From assembly GCF_932276165.1 (NCBI RefSeq), contig NC_063999.1:1800501-1864500 (forward strand): DNA of 64,000 bases, in the 5' to 3' direction. The notes under the pieces are model-generated. The model made no database searches, was not told the origin of the DNA, and saw only the letters and a program-made list of their open reading frames with translations. Source of the DNA: Plutella xylostella. Lineage: Eukaryota > Arthropoda > Insecta > Lepidoptera > Plutellidae. Positions 9,936 to 19,218 of this stretch are shown here, one piece after another. Numbering within the stretch: the stretch's first letter is position 1; each line of letters starts with the position of its first letter. Position numbers and translations under genes: made by a program.

Positions 9936-11948
9936 CTATTTTGTTGTATATAGTAGATTTTCTGTGTCTCCTTGCCCGATTTCCAAAAGGTACTTGGTAA
10001 CAGTTCTTTTGCAGTCTAGGTGGTTCTGATTATAAATTTCTAATGTTTTATTTACTTTGTTATACACGTGAGCGCCCAAAAATGTTTTGAATCTTTGTGC
10101 AAACACAGTGTTACACCTTTTAACGTTAAAAACGAGATCTTTCCGCCGCTTTTCTTTCAGATTAAAGACGTCAGTTTGTTTTTTATGTTGGCTCATAATA
10201 ATACTCAGAACATACAGTTTTCTAACACTGAGGACTTGGACCTTATTGTAGAGCTGTGAAGTAGGGTGCAGCACTGGCAGGAAGTGCGCCACCTTGAGCA
10301 GAGCTCGCTGGGCGCGCTCGAGTCGCATCAGGTGAGTTTGGGCCGCTCCACCCCATACTTCAATGCAGTAAGTCAGTATTGACTGGCATAAAGACAAATA
10401 TACTAGCCTAATGTGATAAGGTTCTGCGATATTTCGTAGTTTTTTAAAAATAACCATTAGCTTTCGAGTACGATTTGACAATGCCGCTATGTGATCCCGG
10501 AAATTTAGTTTATTATCTATTATCACACCGAGATATTTAATAGATTTAACTCTTTCTAGGTTAATGCATTCAGGTGAAGGGTGATTTTGGCAAGAGCTAG
10601 AGAGCACGGTTATGTTGTAATCATTGGTTGGGGGCTGCGATCTCTCTGTGATAGAGAAAGTTATATATTTTGTTTTTTCTTCGTTTAGACTGAGAAGGTT
10701 GTTGCCTAGCCATTTTATAACCTTATCTACTCCACGTTGGGCATAATCAAACGCATCTCTCCAGTTGACACCTTTGAATAGAAGTGCTGTGTCATCAGCA
10801 AAAGAAACGACTTGTCCATTTGCAAGTTCCAAATCACACAGATCGTTTATATATGCCAAAAATAGTGTCGGAGCTAGTACACTGCCTTGGGGAGCACCGT
10901 AATTTATTGGCAGAGAGTCGCTTACTGTATCAGAGACTTTGACAGATTGACTTCTGTTTTTGAGATAGTCGGACAGCAATTTTAGCGGTTGTCCTCGTAT
11001 TCCAATGTTCTCTAGTTTTTTTAGCAGGATAGGTATCGATAAGGTATCGAAAGCTTTACGGAGGTCCAGGAATACAGCAATACATTTTTCACCACTGTCC
11101 AGACTTGCCACCAAAGAATCGGTCATTTTTGAAACGGCGTCAGCGGTGGATCTGCCGCTTCGGAAGCCATATTGGTTTTCTGATAGAATTTGGAATGACT
11201 CTAGGTATTTAGTTAGTTGCTTATTTATTACACGCTCTAGAATTTTGGATAAGGTAGGCAATATTGAGATTGGTCTGTAGTTATTTATGTTATGTTGGTC
11301 CCCAGATTTATGTATAGGTGTTATTATAGATTTTTTGAACGCGTTCGGAAATTCCCCTGATTTTATTGACAAATTGCAAATATGCGTTAACAATGCAGCA
11401 AAGGTGTGAATGTTTTGTTTTAGTATTTTTGCGGAGATTAGATCCCAGCCACAAGAATTAGTATTTTTTAAACATTTAATAATCGTTATTATTTCTGTAA
11501 TGTCTGACTCTAATAATACAAATGAGTGTTTTGTTTGTTTTGAAACTTTTGTTGCTGAAGGCGTGTCTTTATCTCTCTTACGCTTGTCTATGACTTGAGC
11601 TGCAAGTTTTTCACCCACCTGTGCGAAATATTTATTAGCATTATTTACTGCAATTTTAGGAGTAGTTGTTGAGTGTAACAGATTCTGGGGTGAGGTTTTA
11701 CGTTTTTTATACTGAGTTATATTATTAATTATCTCCCAGGTTTGTTTTATATTGGTTTTGCTTGCTTTATCAAGTTCGGAACGTTCAAAATGCCTTTTAA
11801 GTTTTTTTAAGAGGTTGTTACAAAAGTTGCGATATCGACGGTAAGTTGTTGCTAAGGTCAAGTTATTTGGGTTCGTTTTAAGCTGCTTGTGCATACGATC
11901 GCGGTTTTTCATGCACTTTAAGAGACCAGGGGTGACCCATGGTTTCAA
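9936..11948 (-). CDS. non-LTR retrotransposon reverse transcriptase ORF, 5'-truncated (LINE copy 1)
   Basis: A 670-codon open frame. The start, KPWVTPGLL, lies just after the (missing) APE endonuclease of LINE ORF2 proteins. RT blocks follow in order: NNYRPISILPTLSKILERVI, QYGFRSGRSTADAV, AVFLDLRKAFDT, YGAPQGSVLAPTLFLAYIND, FADDTALLF (catalytic Asp pair) and YLGVIIDNKLNF (thumb). There is no in-frame stop or shift, so the copy is young. The endonuclease and any ORF1 are absent: the element is truncated at about 11950, where unrelated SINE sequence begins. It sits antisense in an ADAMTS intron. It resembles the copy at 22353-24074. The clade (CR1/Jockey-like) is uncertain. Confidence 0.9.
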   Translation of the reverse strand: MKPWVTPGLLKCMKNRDRMHKQLKTNPNNLTLATTYRRYRNFCNNLLKKLKRHFERSELDKASKTNIKQTWEIINNITQYKKRKTSPQNLLHSTTTPKIAVNNANKYFAQVGEKLAAQVIDKRKRDKDTPSATKVSKQTKHSFVLLESDITEIITIIKCLKNTNSCGWDLISAKILKQNIHTFAALLTHICNLSIKSGEFPNAFKKSIITPIHKSGDQHNINNYRPISILPTLSKILERVINKQLTKYLESFQILSENQYGFRSGRSTADAVSKMTDSLVASLDSGEKCIAVFLDLRKAFDTLSIPILLKKLENIGIRGQPLKLLSDYLKNRSQSVKVSDTVSDSLPINYGAPQGSVLAPTLFLAYINDLCDLELANGQVVSFADDTALLFKGVNWRDAFDYAQRGVDKVIKWLGNNLLSLNEEKTKYITFSITERSQPPTNDYNITVLSSSCQNHPSPECINLERVKSIKYLGVIIDNKLNFRDHIAALSNRTRKLMVIFKKLRNIAEPYHIRLVYLSLCQSILTYCIEVWGGAAQTHLMRLERAQRALLKVAHFLPVLHPTSQLYNKVQVLSVRKLYVLSIIMSQHKKQTDVFNLKEKRRKDLVFNVKRCNTVFAQRFKTFLGAHVYNKVNKTLEIYNQNHLDCKRTVTKYLLEIGQGDTENLLYTTK

Positions 11949-11949
11949 T

Positions 11950-12060
11950 GTGACGCGTCGGGAAGGTATTTGCGGATATCTCTCACACGGCTATCAGACC
12001 CAAAGCTAGGCAGAGCCTATAATATGGGTGTGTGGCAGCATTTTCAACGTCCTGTAGGCT
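11950..12060 (-). repeat. SINE 3' fragment
   Basis: GCTATCAGACCCAAAGCTAG, CAGAGCCTATAATATGGGTG and similar words match the reverse complement of the tail of the lepidopteran SINE seen at 43868 and 44985. Confidence 0.5.
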
Positions 12061-12452
12061 GCATTACGCTCGGCATTTGTTTGTAAATTTTCTGGACATA
12101 GTTACGTCCAGAAAGTTTGCAGTAGCAACTGGCGTACACAACGGATTGTTTATTTTGTCAATATTGGTAACATTGGCTGCATAGCTCAGTGATTTACTTT
12201 TAATCAGTGGACCCTTTTCATTGGAGATGTACCGTACCTAGTAATATTTTTAGTCCAGTCCTAACAGAGTCTATATTCATGGTTTTGCACCATTGAAGAC
12301 CTTTTACCTTCCGACTTAAACGTCGAGGTCTTGCAGCATTCTTTACATTAATGTAGTTATTAAACTTCACTCTCACTTTCGGTCTTGCATGCCCCTAATC
12401 CTGCCCGTGTTATTACCATACCCACATCACTAACCCAACCTTCTCTCCGCAG

Positions 12453-12622
12453 TACTGCCGCGGCGGTGAATGCGTGGAGCGCTACGGCACCTCAACCCCC
12501 TTGGGCTCGTGGGGCCGCTGGGGCGGATGGTCCGAATGCGCCTCGTCGTGTCTGCTAGATGAGAGACATAGTGCTGCAGCTAGTGGGATTGCTGTCGCTA
12601 CCAGACGGTGTAACCGATTTAG
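12453..12622 (+). CDS. ADAMTS exon: first TSP1 repeat
   Basis: Acceptor CCGCAG at 12452 and donor GTGAGT at 12623. Encodes YCRGGECVERYG, the end of the disintegrin-like domain, then SWGRWGGWSECASSC, the W-x-x-W-x-x-W and CSxxC signature of a thrombospondin type-1 repeat, and RRCNRFR. It ends with two bases of an Arg codon completed by exon 13435. Confidence 0.93.
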
Positions 12623-12725
12623 GTGAGTATCCCATTTGGCTTTCGTATGAAGGGGCTTTGAGATGCTTTCTGGTGTTTTTTGGACTCTCCGTGAGTAGCG
12701 TCAGCTACAGTCTTTTGTTTATGGG

Positions 12726-12822
12726 GGTGGTCCGAATGCGCCTCGTCGTGTCTGCTAGATGAGAGACATAGTGCTGCAGCTAGTGGGATTGCTGTCGCTA
12801 CAAGACGGTGCAATCGATTTAG
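12726..12822 (+). repeat. partial copy 2 of the TSP1 exon
   Basis: GTGGTCCGAATGCGCCTCGT through CGATTTAG|GTAAGTATCC repeats the last 97 bp of the exon plus the adjoining intron (CCCATTTGGCTTT...TTTATGG). The acceptor and the exon's first half are absent and the donor is perfect. Confidence 0.9.
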
Positions 12823-12902
12823 GTAAGTATCCCATTTGGCTTTGAGATCTTTCTGGTCTCTCAGTGAGTAGCGTCTGCTATAGTATTATGTTTATGGCAT
12901 CG

Positions 12903-12991
12903 GAAAGTGCCTCTAGATGTCTGGTAGATGAGAGACATAATGCTGCAGCTAGTGGCATTGCTGTCGCTACAAGACGGTGTAACCGATTTAG
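12903..12991 (+). repeat. partial copy 3 of the TSP1 exon
   Basis: Begins GGAAAGTGCCTCTAGATGTC and ends CCGATTTAG|GTATGT. More diverged at its 5' end than copy 2. Again the donor is kept and the acceptor is missing. Confidence 0.85.
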
Positions 12992-13084
12992 GTATGTAAG
13001 GCTGGATTTAGGAGAACGTGAATGTGTGGCTTCAGAGCTTTTATGGTGTGGTCGATTTTTTTTGCTTTTATTTATTCGACGACC

Positions 13085-13330
13085 GAATGGCGTACTGGTT
13101 AGTGACCCTGACTACTGAGCCGAAGGTCCCGGGTTCGATTCCCGGCTGGGGCAGATATTTGTTTAAACACAGATATTTGTTCTCGGGTCTTGGATGTGCC
13201 CGTAAAATGGCAATAGGCCCGCCCCCTATTACATTGGAACTAACATAACACTCTGGCGAAAAGTGGGTGCAGCAATGCACCTCTGCCTACCCCGCAAGGG
13301 AGTACAATAGTACAAGGTGTGAGTGTGTGT
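13085..13330 (+). mobile_element. tRNA-derived SINE (lepidopteran type)
   Basis: The head GGCGTACTGGTTAGTGACCC (A box-like) and CCGGGTTCGATTCCCGGC (B box) are followed by GGGGCAGATATTTGT. The body contains TGCAGCAATGCACCTCTGCC and TACCCCGCAAGGGAGTACA, and the tail is (GTGT)n. Confidence 0.85.
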
Positions 13331-13434
13331 GTGTTTTTTTTCATTTATTTATTTATCAAATATGGAACACCAGCAGTTTACACAACACACACTGATAACT
13401 TATTCATCATTACAAATTTCGTTCTTTGTTTCAG

Positions 13435-13501
13435 ACACGACAGTGGCAGTAGCTACTGTTCCGGCTACGACAAGAAATATCAGACGTGTAATGCTCAACA
13501 G
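13435..13501 (+). CDS. ADAMTS exon: end of TSP1
   Basis: Acceptor TTTCAG at 13434 and donor GTACCG at 13502. Encodes RHDSGSSYCSGYDKKYQTCN then AQQ, supplying the last two TSP1 cysteines. Phase 0 at the end. Confidence 0.88.
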
Positions 13502-13574
13502 GTACCGAAACTTCTTCCAATGTTAGGTATTTGGTTCTAATCTAATCAAAAATTGTTAATCAGTAATAAACGCT

Positions 13575-13720
13575 TAAGTTTAAACTAGATGATATACAGG
13601 AAGAGCGGAGTCTCCTGGCACAGGCGTTTCCAACGCCTAAAAGGAGGCTTCAAATTACTAGTTGATAAGAAATCTTTGTTAAGACAATAAACAATTTTTG
13701 TATTTTTATTTTGTACCTAT
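13575..13720 (+). repeat. LINE 3'-tail fragment
   Basis: CAGGAAGAGCGGAGTCTCCT followed by GCCTAAAAGGAGGCTTC and an AT-rich end. The antisense counterpart (AGGAGACCCCGCTCTTCCTG) is at 17418-17437. Confidence 0.55.
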
Positions 13721-13825
13721 TTTTGTATTTGTAATCTTTGCCAGAACATTGGGATCAAGGCTAAATATTTATTCAGTGTGGGCAATCTGTTTTTATGAAA
13801 CATTACATTTTAATAAATATTTCAG

Positions 13826-13940
13826 TGCAACAACGTGCCAAGACTGACAGTACGTGAGTTTGCGGATCAAATCTGCAGAAGGGCGAGGGAAGTGGACCCT
13901 GACCTAATAGGGACTGGCTTGCAGAGAATGGATTCTGATG
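13826..13940 (+). CDS. ADAMTS exon: start of cysteine-rich domain
   Basis: Acceptor TTTCAG at 13825 and donor GTAAGA at 13941. Encodes CNNVPRLTVREFADQICRRA then REVDPDLIGTGLQRMDSD. This corresponds to the C...(F)R..QC start of the ADAMTS cysteine-rich region. Phase 1 at the end. Confidence 0.85.
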
Positions 13941-14189
13941 GTAAGAGAATGAGGACTATAATAAACAGAATAGTCAAGAGTCGGTCCGATATTAGCAGGA
14001 TTGTAGCATATGCTAACAAAGAGATACTACATACATAATCTAAATGTAATGTAAATGAATTTTACAAACAATCCAACTAATACGTTATCACAATCTTGGC
14101 GTTGAAACACGCGCGGCCTATATGCATCCCAATTTACAACACCAAAATCACAAAACAAAAGTTTTCACTGACCATATAATATAACTTAA

Positions 14190-14300
14190 CTTAACCGACT
14201 TCGAAAAAAAGGAGGTTCTCAATCCGTAATTTTTTTATGTATGTTCACCGATTACTCCGCTATTTATGGACCGATTTTGATAATTCTGTTTTTCAATACC
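14190..14300 (+). repeat. common lepidopteran dispersed repeat fragment
   Basis: ACCGACTTCGAAAAAAAGGA followed by GGTTCTCAAT, TATGTATGTTCACCGATTAC and GACCGATTTTGATAATTCT. I recognise this as a frequent lepidopteran repeat. The element class is uncertain. Confidence 0.55.
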
Positions 14301-14335
14301 CATCTGTATTACATCAATATTAACCTCACCCCCAG

Positions 14336-14466
14336 ACGTATCGTCATCGTGCGCGGTGTGGTGCGACACGCGCGGCGGCGGCTACAAGTCCCGCGGCTGG
14401 ACGCTGCCCGACGGCGCGCGCTGCTCCCGCCACGCGCCCCAGTACTGCATAGCCGGCTCCTGCCAG
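14336..14466 (+). CDS. ADAMTS exon: cysteine-rich domain core
   Basis: Acceptor CCCCAG at 14335 and donor GTCAGT at 14467. Encodes SSCAVWCDTRGGGYKSRGWT, then LPDGARCSRHAPQYCIAGSC, matching C.LYC...DGTxC...CxxGxC of ADAMTS. GC-rich relative to flanking introns. It is the first unit of a 105-bp tandem array that stays open in this frame. Confidence 0.92.
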
Positions 14467-14695
14467 GTCAGTGTCTACACGGTACGCTACAAGTCCCGCG
14501 GCTGGACGCTGCCCGATGGCGCGCGCTGCTCCCGCCACGCGCCCCAGTACTGCATAGCCGGCTCCTGCCAGGTCAGTGTCTATACGGTACGCTACAAGTC
14601 CCGCGGCTGGACGCTGCCCGATGGCGCGCGCTGCTCCCGCCACGCGCCCCAGTACTGCATAGCCGGCTCCTGCCAGGTCAGTGTCTATACGGTAC
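14381..14695 (+). repeat. 105-bp (35-codon) tandem repeat, three units, containing the exon 3' half and donor
   Basis: GCTACAAGTCCCGCGGCTGG recurs at 14381, 14486 and 14591. Each unit runs through TGCCAG|GTCAGTGTCTA(C/T)ACGGTAC. Units differ by only about two bases. Because 105 is divisible by three, the frame stays open from the exon through all three units to 14748. Retaining the array would therefore add two 35-residue copies without a stop or shift. No acceptor is present in units 2 and 3. Confidence 0.95.
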
Positions 14696-14699
14696 GCTA

Positions 14700-15020
14700 C
14701 ACAGTGCTCGAAGATCAATATAAAATTATAGACCTAGTTACAATATAACAATCAATTTTGCATGTTGATTGTACAATTATAATGAAATGCGTTTTGAATC
14801 CAAATGACGTTTGCACAATCTTCAATATTAGCCCTAGATACAAGATATAATATTATATATCTAGAATATTGCGCAATATAATTCGTCTAGGAGCCGCCTT
14901 ATAGCATTTTATTGACAAAACCTTTAGCTTGCTGTGTCAACACTGACAGTACTTTCCATTTATGACACCATATTGGCGCTTCCTTCAAAGTAACATTTTA
15001 TTTCCTATTCCATTTTACAG
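14700..15020. other. ADAMTS intron
   Basis: Non-coding, with a palindromic AT-rich stretch (ATTATATATCTAGAATATT). No further repeats recognised. Confidence 0.4.
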
Positions 15021-15121
15021 AAATTCTCATGCTCTCCCCACGCCGACTCCCAATTCTCCCTGACGCCGAGCGAGTGCGAGTGGGAGGCCCTGCAGCTGCA
15101 GACAGCTACGCCGCATACCTC
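15021..15121 (+). CDS. ADAMTS exon: end of cysteine-rich region/spacer
   Basis: Acceptor TTACAG at 15020 and donor GTGAGT at 15122. Encodes KFSCSPHADSQFSLTPSECE then WEALQLQTATPHT. Ends with two bases of a Ser codon completed by exon 15800. Confidence 0.82.
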
Positions 15122-15419
15122 GTGAGTTTTACTACTACTTCTGTGTATTATGTTTATTATTGGAAATTTTAGAAAATGATGACAGTATGGGGCAAATAAA
15201 CCCGACCCTTTTTAACAACGTGGTCATCATTTTCCCGCGTCTCGCGAGCATATTCGTAACTTATTCGTATTCTGTCATAGGTATGACCGCGTGCGGGGCA
15301 ATCCCGCATGCATGATGAATCCCGCATGTTGTTAAAAACAGCCTATGAGTGACAATAGTACAAGAGAGGAGTCAGAGTTCTTAGCCCCAGTCGGTACTTA
15401 ATTTTATTTTATGTCGTTT

Positions 15420-15500
15420 CTTTATCTGAGGGGGTAATATGCAACTGGTAGGCTGGCATACTCGAATGGAACCTATTTGCACGTGCCCATAAGGCACTGT
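15420..15500 (-). repeat. SINE body fragment
   Basis: GGCTGGCATACTCGAATGGA followed by ACCTATTTGCACGTGCCC matches the reverse-strand tail words of the SINE at 4314-4631. Confidence 0.5.
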
Positions 15501-15590
15501 TAAATCGTTTATAAGCACTATCATCCTCATAATAACATTATGTAAATATGGCCCTCATCAACCAAAATGGTGTAAACCACGTTATCAGTC

Positions 15591-15755
15591 TAAAGGCGGG
15601 ATCAGACGGTTCATTCGAGTGAATATTCATTCGAGTGAACGGTTATTTCTTTTTGCACTTTTTTTTCATTTTGAGTTTACACGTATCATTTCAAGTGAAA
15701 GATGCCGAACGAAAGACAGAAATGAACGAAAAATGACCGTCTGATCGCACATTTA
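15591..15755. mobile_element. 165-bp MITE
   Basis: TAAAGGCGGGATCAGACGGT at the left is mirrored at the right by ACCGTCTGATCGCACATTTA. The internal ATTCGAGTGAAxxTTCATTCGAGTGAA is a short direct repeat. Confidence 0.65.
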
Positions 15756-15799
15756 CCAATCCATTAAACATCAACTAACCACAATCCCTTCCACTCCAG

Positions 15800-15971
15800 C
15801 ACAAAATCCTCCGGCACGTGGCGTCGCGCGGTCGGCTCCCAGTGGCGGGCTGTCAGCGGCTGCCACTACCACTGCGTCAGCGGCGGCAGCGGCGTGCGGC
15901 TGGTCCGGGCCGCCGGCAAGCAGTCTACTAGCATACAGCTGTGCCGCCCCGACACGCCTAGCGCTAGACTG
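15800..15971 (+). CDS. ADAMTS exon: second TSP1-like module
   Basis: Acceptor CTCCAG at 15799 and donor GTATGT at 15972. Encodes SGTWRRAVGSQWRAVSGCHY then HCVSGGSGVRLVRAAG and LCRPDTPSARL. The W-spacing and CxxxC fit a divergent TSP1. The usual CSxTCGxG core is altered. Phase 0 at the end. Confidence 0.85.
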
Positions 15972-16014
15972 GTATGTAGTGTATTTATAAATAATAAATA
16001 TGTAAGTATGTGGG

Positions 16015-16120
16015 GAAATTTTACACACCGCCATCCAACCCCAAACTATGCAGAACCTGTGTTATGGGTGTCGGACAGCTGATATATCTACACAAATACA
16101 TAGATAGATATTAAATAGAT
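16015..16120 (-). repeat. SINE tail fragment
   Basis: CCATCCAACCCCAAACTATG, then TGTGTTATGGGTGTCGGACA and GCTGATATATCTA. These match the tail of the SINE seen at 43868 and 44985 on the opposite strand. Confidence 0.5.
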
Positions 16121-16146
16121 AAACGACAACCAGACACAAGCTGTGC

Positions 16147-16261
16147 TACCACAAAAAACTTTAAACACTGTTTAACTAGTGTTTAAAACGAAATTTGACA
16201 GATTTTGTAGGCGTTTGACAGCGCTAAACACCTGTTAAATACTGTCTAAGTTTTTGTGGTA
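16147..16261. mobile_element. 115-bp MITE
   Basis: TACCACAAAAAACTTTAAAC is mirrored by AAGTTTTTGTGGTA at the right end. The interior also has AAACACTG and CAGCGCTAAACACCTG blocks. Confidence 0.65.
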
Positions 16262-16359
16262 AGGCCCAAGGTATTTAGCATGTTAGCGAGTTCTCTCAGC
16301 ATACCATCGCTGTATTTAATAATAATCACAGCGATGGTATTCCGTCAGGACCGACTTGG

Positions 16360-16548
16360 TGCCACCCCGACACGCTTTAGACTGGTATATACTTGTACTT
16401 GTTCTGGCATAGCCTAGCTCTAGTCAGTGTCAGCGGCTGCCACTACCACTGCGTCAGCGGCGGCAGCGGCGTGCGGCTGGTCCGGGCCGCCGGCAAGCAG
16501 ACTACTAGCATACAGCTGTGCCGCCCCGACACGCCTAGCGCTAGACTG
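16360..16548 (+). repeat. partial copies of exon 15800-15971
   Basis: A 25-bp relic at 16360-16384 (TGCCACCCCGACACGCTTTA then GACTG|GTATAT) precedes a near-perfect 121-bp copy at 16428-16548, from GTGTCAGCGGCTGCC to GCTAGACTG. The large copy's donor has mutated to GC (CTG|GCATGC). A third scrap (TAGAGCTAGACTGGTCTAGG) lies near 16810. No copy carries an acceptor. Confidence 0.85.
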
Positions 16549-16599
16549 GCATGCTTATTACCGCTGGTATGCTTATTCTTCTTCTGATAGTGTCAGTTG

Positions 16600-16760
16600 C
16601 AATAGCTGAGAAGGCCCTATTGCAATACCCAGGCTTTATGCTCCAGTTTACTCGGGAGCTAGGCTGGCTGAGCTGAAATTAAGGGGATATGTACAAAGGT
16701 TCCACTGGAAAGAGCCACGTACGAACTTCACCCCTCTCAGAATAGAATAGATAAAGATAA
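16600..16760 (+). repeat. SINE fragments
   Basis: Words CCAGTTTACTCGGGAGCTAG and GGATATGTACAAAGGTTCCA match the lepidopteran SINE tail (compare 4314-4631). Decayed. Confidence 0.45.
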
Positions 16761-17076
16761 AAGATAAAATCAGTAACGAATAGAAGAGATAGTGTCAGTG
16801 ACAAACACTAGAGCTAGACTGGTCTAGGTGACCCTAGGGTCACCATATTGAAAGGATTCATGAATCTGGCATAGTCAACGCTATGGTGACCTGATTTTCA
16901 AATGACTGTTCACCTTTAGGGCTGATTTTTCAATACAAAATACAAAAATACAAAAATACAAAATATTTATTTTCAGTAACTTAGTCTATGTATAACAAAA
17001 CATTGTTGGGGCTCTCCTATTAAGTAAAAAAAGTGATTGGTCCGACCGATTTCGGCCATGGCGACCACTTCGACCC
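16761..17076. other. ADAMTS intron; MITE-like left end and AATAC-rich tail
   Basis: TTTAGGGCTGATTTTTCAAT at about 16917 looks like a MITE terminus. Its mirror, ATTGAAAAATCAGCCCTTAG, is at about 24145-24164. Tandem AAATACA units at 16937-16965 look like a retroposon tail. Confidence 0.4.
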
Positions 17077-17402
17077 CTAGTTCTGTTGGCGCGCGTGCGC
17101 CCTAAGATGGCTTATATAGCCGATCTTTGCGGCGAACCCCCTTGCACAGTGTGGGCATGTGAGTACGCCGCCGACATAATTATAGTTGATGGCGGCAGGT
17201 GGACAAGCTTTTAAGTGGTCGCGTTTCGCGTCTAATTCAGCTTTACGCTGCAGCTCGAATTCGCGTACTCGTCTTGCCACCACCCTGCGCCATTCAGGCC
17301 GTTGTGCCGCCAAATCTTCCCAACGAGAGGGCTCAATGTTGCATCTTTTCATGTGCCGCTTCTGAACATCTTTATATCGGAGGAGGGTAAGCGTAAAAAA
17401 AG
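17077..17402 (-). pseudogene. LINE polyprotein C-terminus with C2H2-like zinc finger
   Basis: Reads LLRYKDVQKRHMKRCNIEPS then RWEDLAAQRPEWRR, a Lys/Arg-rich helix, and VLTCPHCARGFAAKIGYISH followed by LRAHARQQN and a stop. In my recollection this RYKD...C2H2 tail occurs at the end of arthropod endonuclease-reverse transcriptase LINE proteins. The upstream RT is missing. Confidence 0.6.
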
Positions 17403-17411
17403 TACCTGTAT

Positions 17412-17500
17412 TAGGAGACCCCGCTCTTCCTGGACCACTGTACGTAGTAAGTTACATTCAATAAATTTAAATGATGTACTCTCTGATTTTTAATTGGAAA
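17412..17500 (-). repeat. LINE 3'-tail fragment (antisense)
   Basis: Reverse complement of AGGAGACCCCGCTCTTCCTG matches the motif at 13580-13600. Confidence 0.45.
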
Positions 17501-17679
17501 GAATTCTGACATTTTATGAGTGATGCTACTAAAAAAGTTCTTTACCGAAAAAATGAAAAATTGCGATCCATTTCTGGGCAATAATTTTTTCTTAATATTT
17601 TTATACAAAAAGATAAATCTAAATATTTACTTGCTCAAGTAAACTAATACAAAAATAACAAATATTTCAATATAATAGC

Positions 17680-17915
17680 TGTTCCCGCGAGCTTCGCTTC
17701 GCCTTAATAAGTTTTCCCGTGGGAATTCCGCGATAAAAAGTAACATATGTGTTAATCCAGGGTGTCAGCTAACTTCATTCCAAATTTCATTAAAATCGGT
17801 TCAGCCGTTTTGACGTGAAGAAATAACAAACATACACACATACATACATACAAGTGTATATGTGTATGTACATACACATATACACTTACAAACTTTCGCA
17901 TTTATAATATGAAGT
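17680..17915 (-). repeat. dispersed arthropod repeat (CTAATATTATAAATGCGAAAG family)
   Basis: CCCGCGAGCTTCGCTTCGCC, TTTTCCCGTGGGAATTCCG, CCAAATTTCATTAAAATCGG and TTTATAATATGAAGTAGGAT are antisense forms of the family at 24640, 61273 and 62293. A (CATA)n tract at 17830-17875 is palindromic. Confidence 0.6.
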
Positions 17916-18259
17916 AGGATCACGACTCACGACCCATGTATCGAATTAATTTTAATTGCTTTATTTTATTCTTTAGCATGGCATCACTTCCTACTAAATT
18001 CAGGGATAATAAACCTTTTTAATCAATTTCAAAAAAAGATTGTCTATTCGGTAAGTACATATAATATGTTCGGTATGTATGTAAGATTATTGGAACTGCA
18101 CCATATTGACATATGAAAATACGAGTATTAGGGCTAATAAACAAATATTCAAAATTTAATAAATGTTTATGTACCTATGTACGTTTATATGCTTGTTGGT
18201 ATGTATGTTTGTCCACGCATATCTCCGAAACGATTGATCCGATTGTCACTATTCTTTTT

Positions 18260-18373
18260 GAGGGTTCCGTACCTCAAAAGGAAAAAAAGGAACCCTTATA
18301 AGATCACACTTTGTTGTCACCACCTTTTTTCTCGGAAACGGGTAAAGATATCAAGCTGATATTTCGTATAGAT
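18260..18373 (+). repeat. dispersed repeat copy 2 (GTACCTCAAAAGG family)
   Basis: GAGGGTTCCGTACCTCAAAA to ATTTCGTATAGAT. Same order of blocks as 3481-3613. Confidence 0.7.
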
Positions 18374-18445
18374 GTACATAATTATGATGAAATTAAAAGG
18401 AAAACTACCTCAGGTAATTAAGTATACTTGTACGGAACACTCACT

Positions 18446-18680
18446 GCGCGAGTCCATCTGGCTCAGTCGGGTAAGCGCCCGCTTCTCAAGCAAGAGATGC
18501 GGGTTCGAATCTCGGCGCTGACATGTAGGTAACAATGAGTTCTTTGAATTTAATTACAATGTATACCATCGCTCTTACGGAGAAGGAAAACATCTGTGAT
18601 CATATGTGAACCCACCAACACCGCAGTGGACCAGCGTGGTGGGAAATGGTCCAACCTTTGGAAGGCACTATGGAGATGCT
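18446..18680 (+). mobile_element. tRNA-derived SINE
   Basis: A box TCTGGCTCAGTCGGGTAAGC and B box GCGGGTTCGAATCTCGG, then GACATGTAGGTAACAATGAG and CCACCAACACCGCAGTGGAC. Same family as 4314-4631, opposite orientation. Confidence 0.85.
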
Positions 18681-18686
18681 GGAGGC

Positions 18687-19218
18687 GGGTTCCGCTCATC
18701 TGGCATAATCTTTATTGACCAAAACTCATTTCGCATAACTCGTATGGTCTAAACTTTTTTGGTCGAACCATCACTTTGCCAAGACTTATGGCATAAGGCT
18801 CGTTTCGTCTAAAACTCTTTAGGCACAATCTTTAAACACCTAAGTTTCGTTTGCTCAAATTTATGTTCGTCTATACCTATGTATAATCTTGTTTCTCCTA
18901 ATGTTATCTTAATAAATAATATATTAAGTATGTAGTAAATGTACAAATTGTGGTATTTTTCTCCTACATCCCGAAAATCACGATATTGTATGATAAAAAA
19001 ATCGAAAGTTAACGACCAATATAATTATTACAAACCCCATGAGATCGAAGCCTAAAAATAGGTGCGACGACGAGCAAAGCGAGGAGGAGCGTGTTAGGTG
19101 CACATGTTCATCAAAACCAAAGCGGAGCGCAGCGAAGCGGAGCGGAGCGTTTTCCAAACAGCGGAAACAATACAAGGCACCAGTTTGCGCTATGTAGGGA
19201 GACGCTCCGTCAAAGTTA
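18687..19218 (-). mobile_element. truncated copy of the 757-bp TIR element (see 58030, 59115)
   Basis: Begins GGGTTCCGCTCATCTGGCAT, the reverse complement of the right end of the complete copies, and follows them closely to GGGAGACGCTCCGTCAAAGT. It ends abruptly against RTE-like sequence, so the other TIR is lost. A C-poor segment of repeated GCGAAGCGGAGCG units is included. Confidence 0.8.

Noticed and set aside
13085..13160. tRNA gene on the + strand
   Set aside because: tRNA-like promoter only. It is the head of a SINE with a long tail and other copies at 43862 and 44985.
14344..14718. 124-codon repeat protein on the - strand
   Set aside because: Antisense shadow of the 105-bp tandem array. 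The + strand carries the ADAMTS cysteine pattern and splice sites.
17800..17890. CRISPR-like or phage attachment structure at the (CATA)n palindrome
   Set aside because: It is a simple tetranucleotide repeat inside a known dispersed repeat in a eukaryotic genome.
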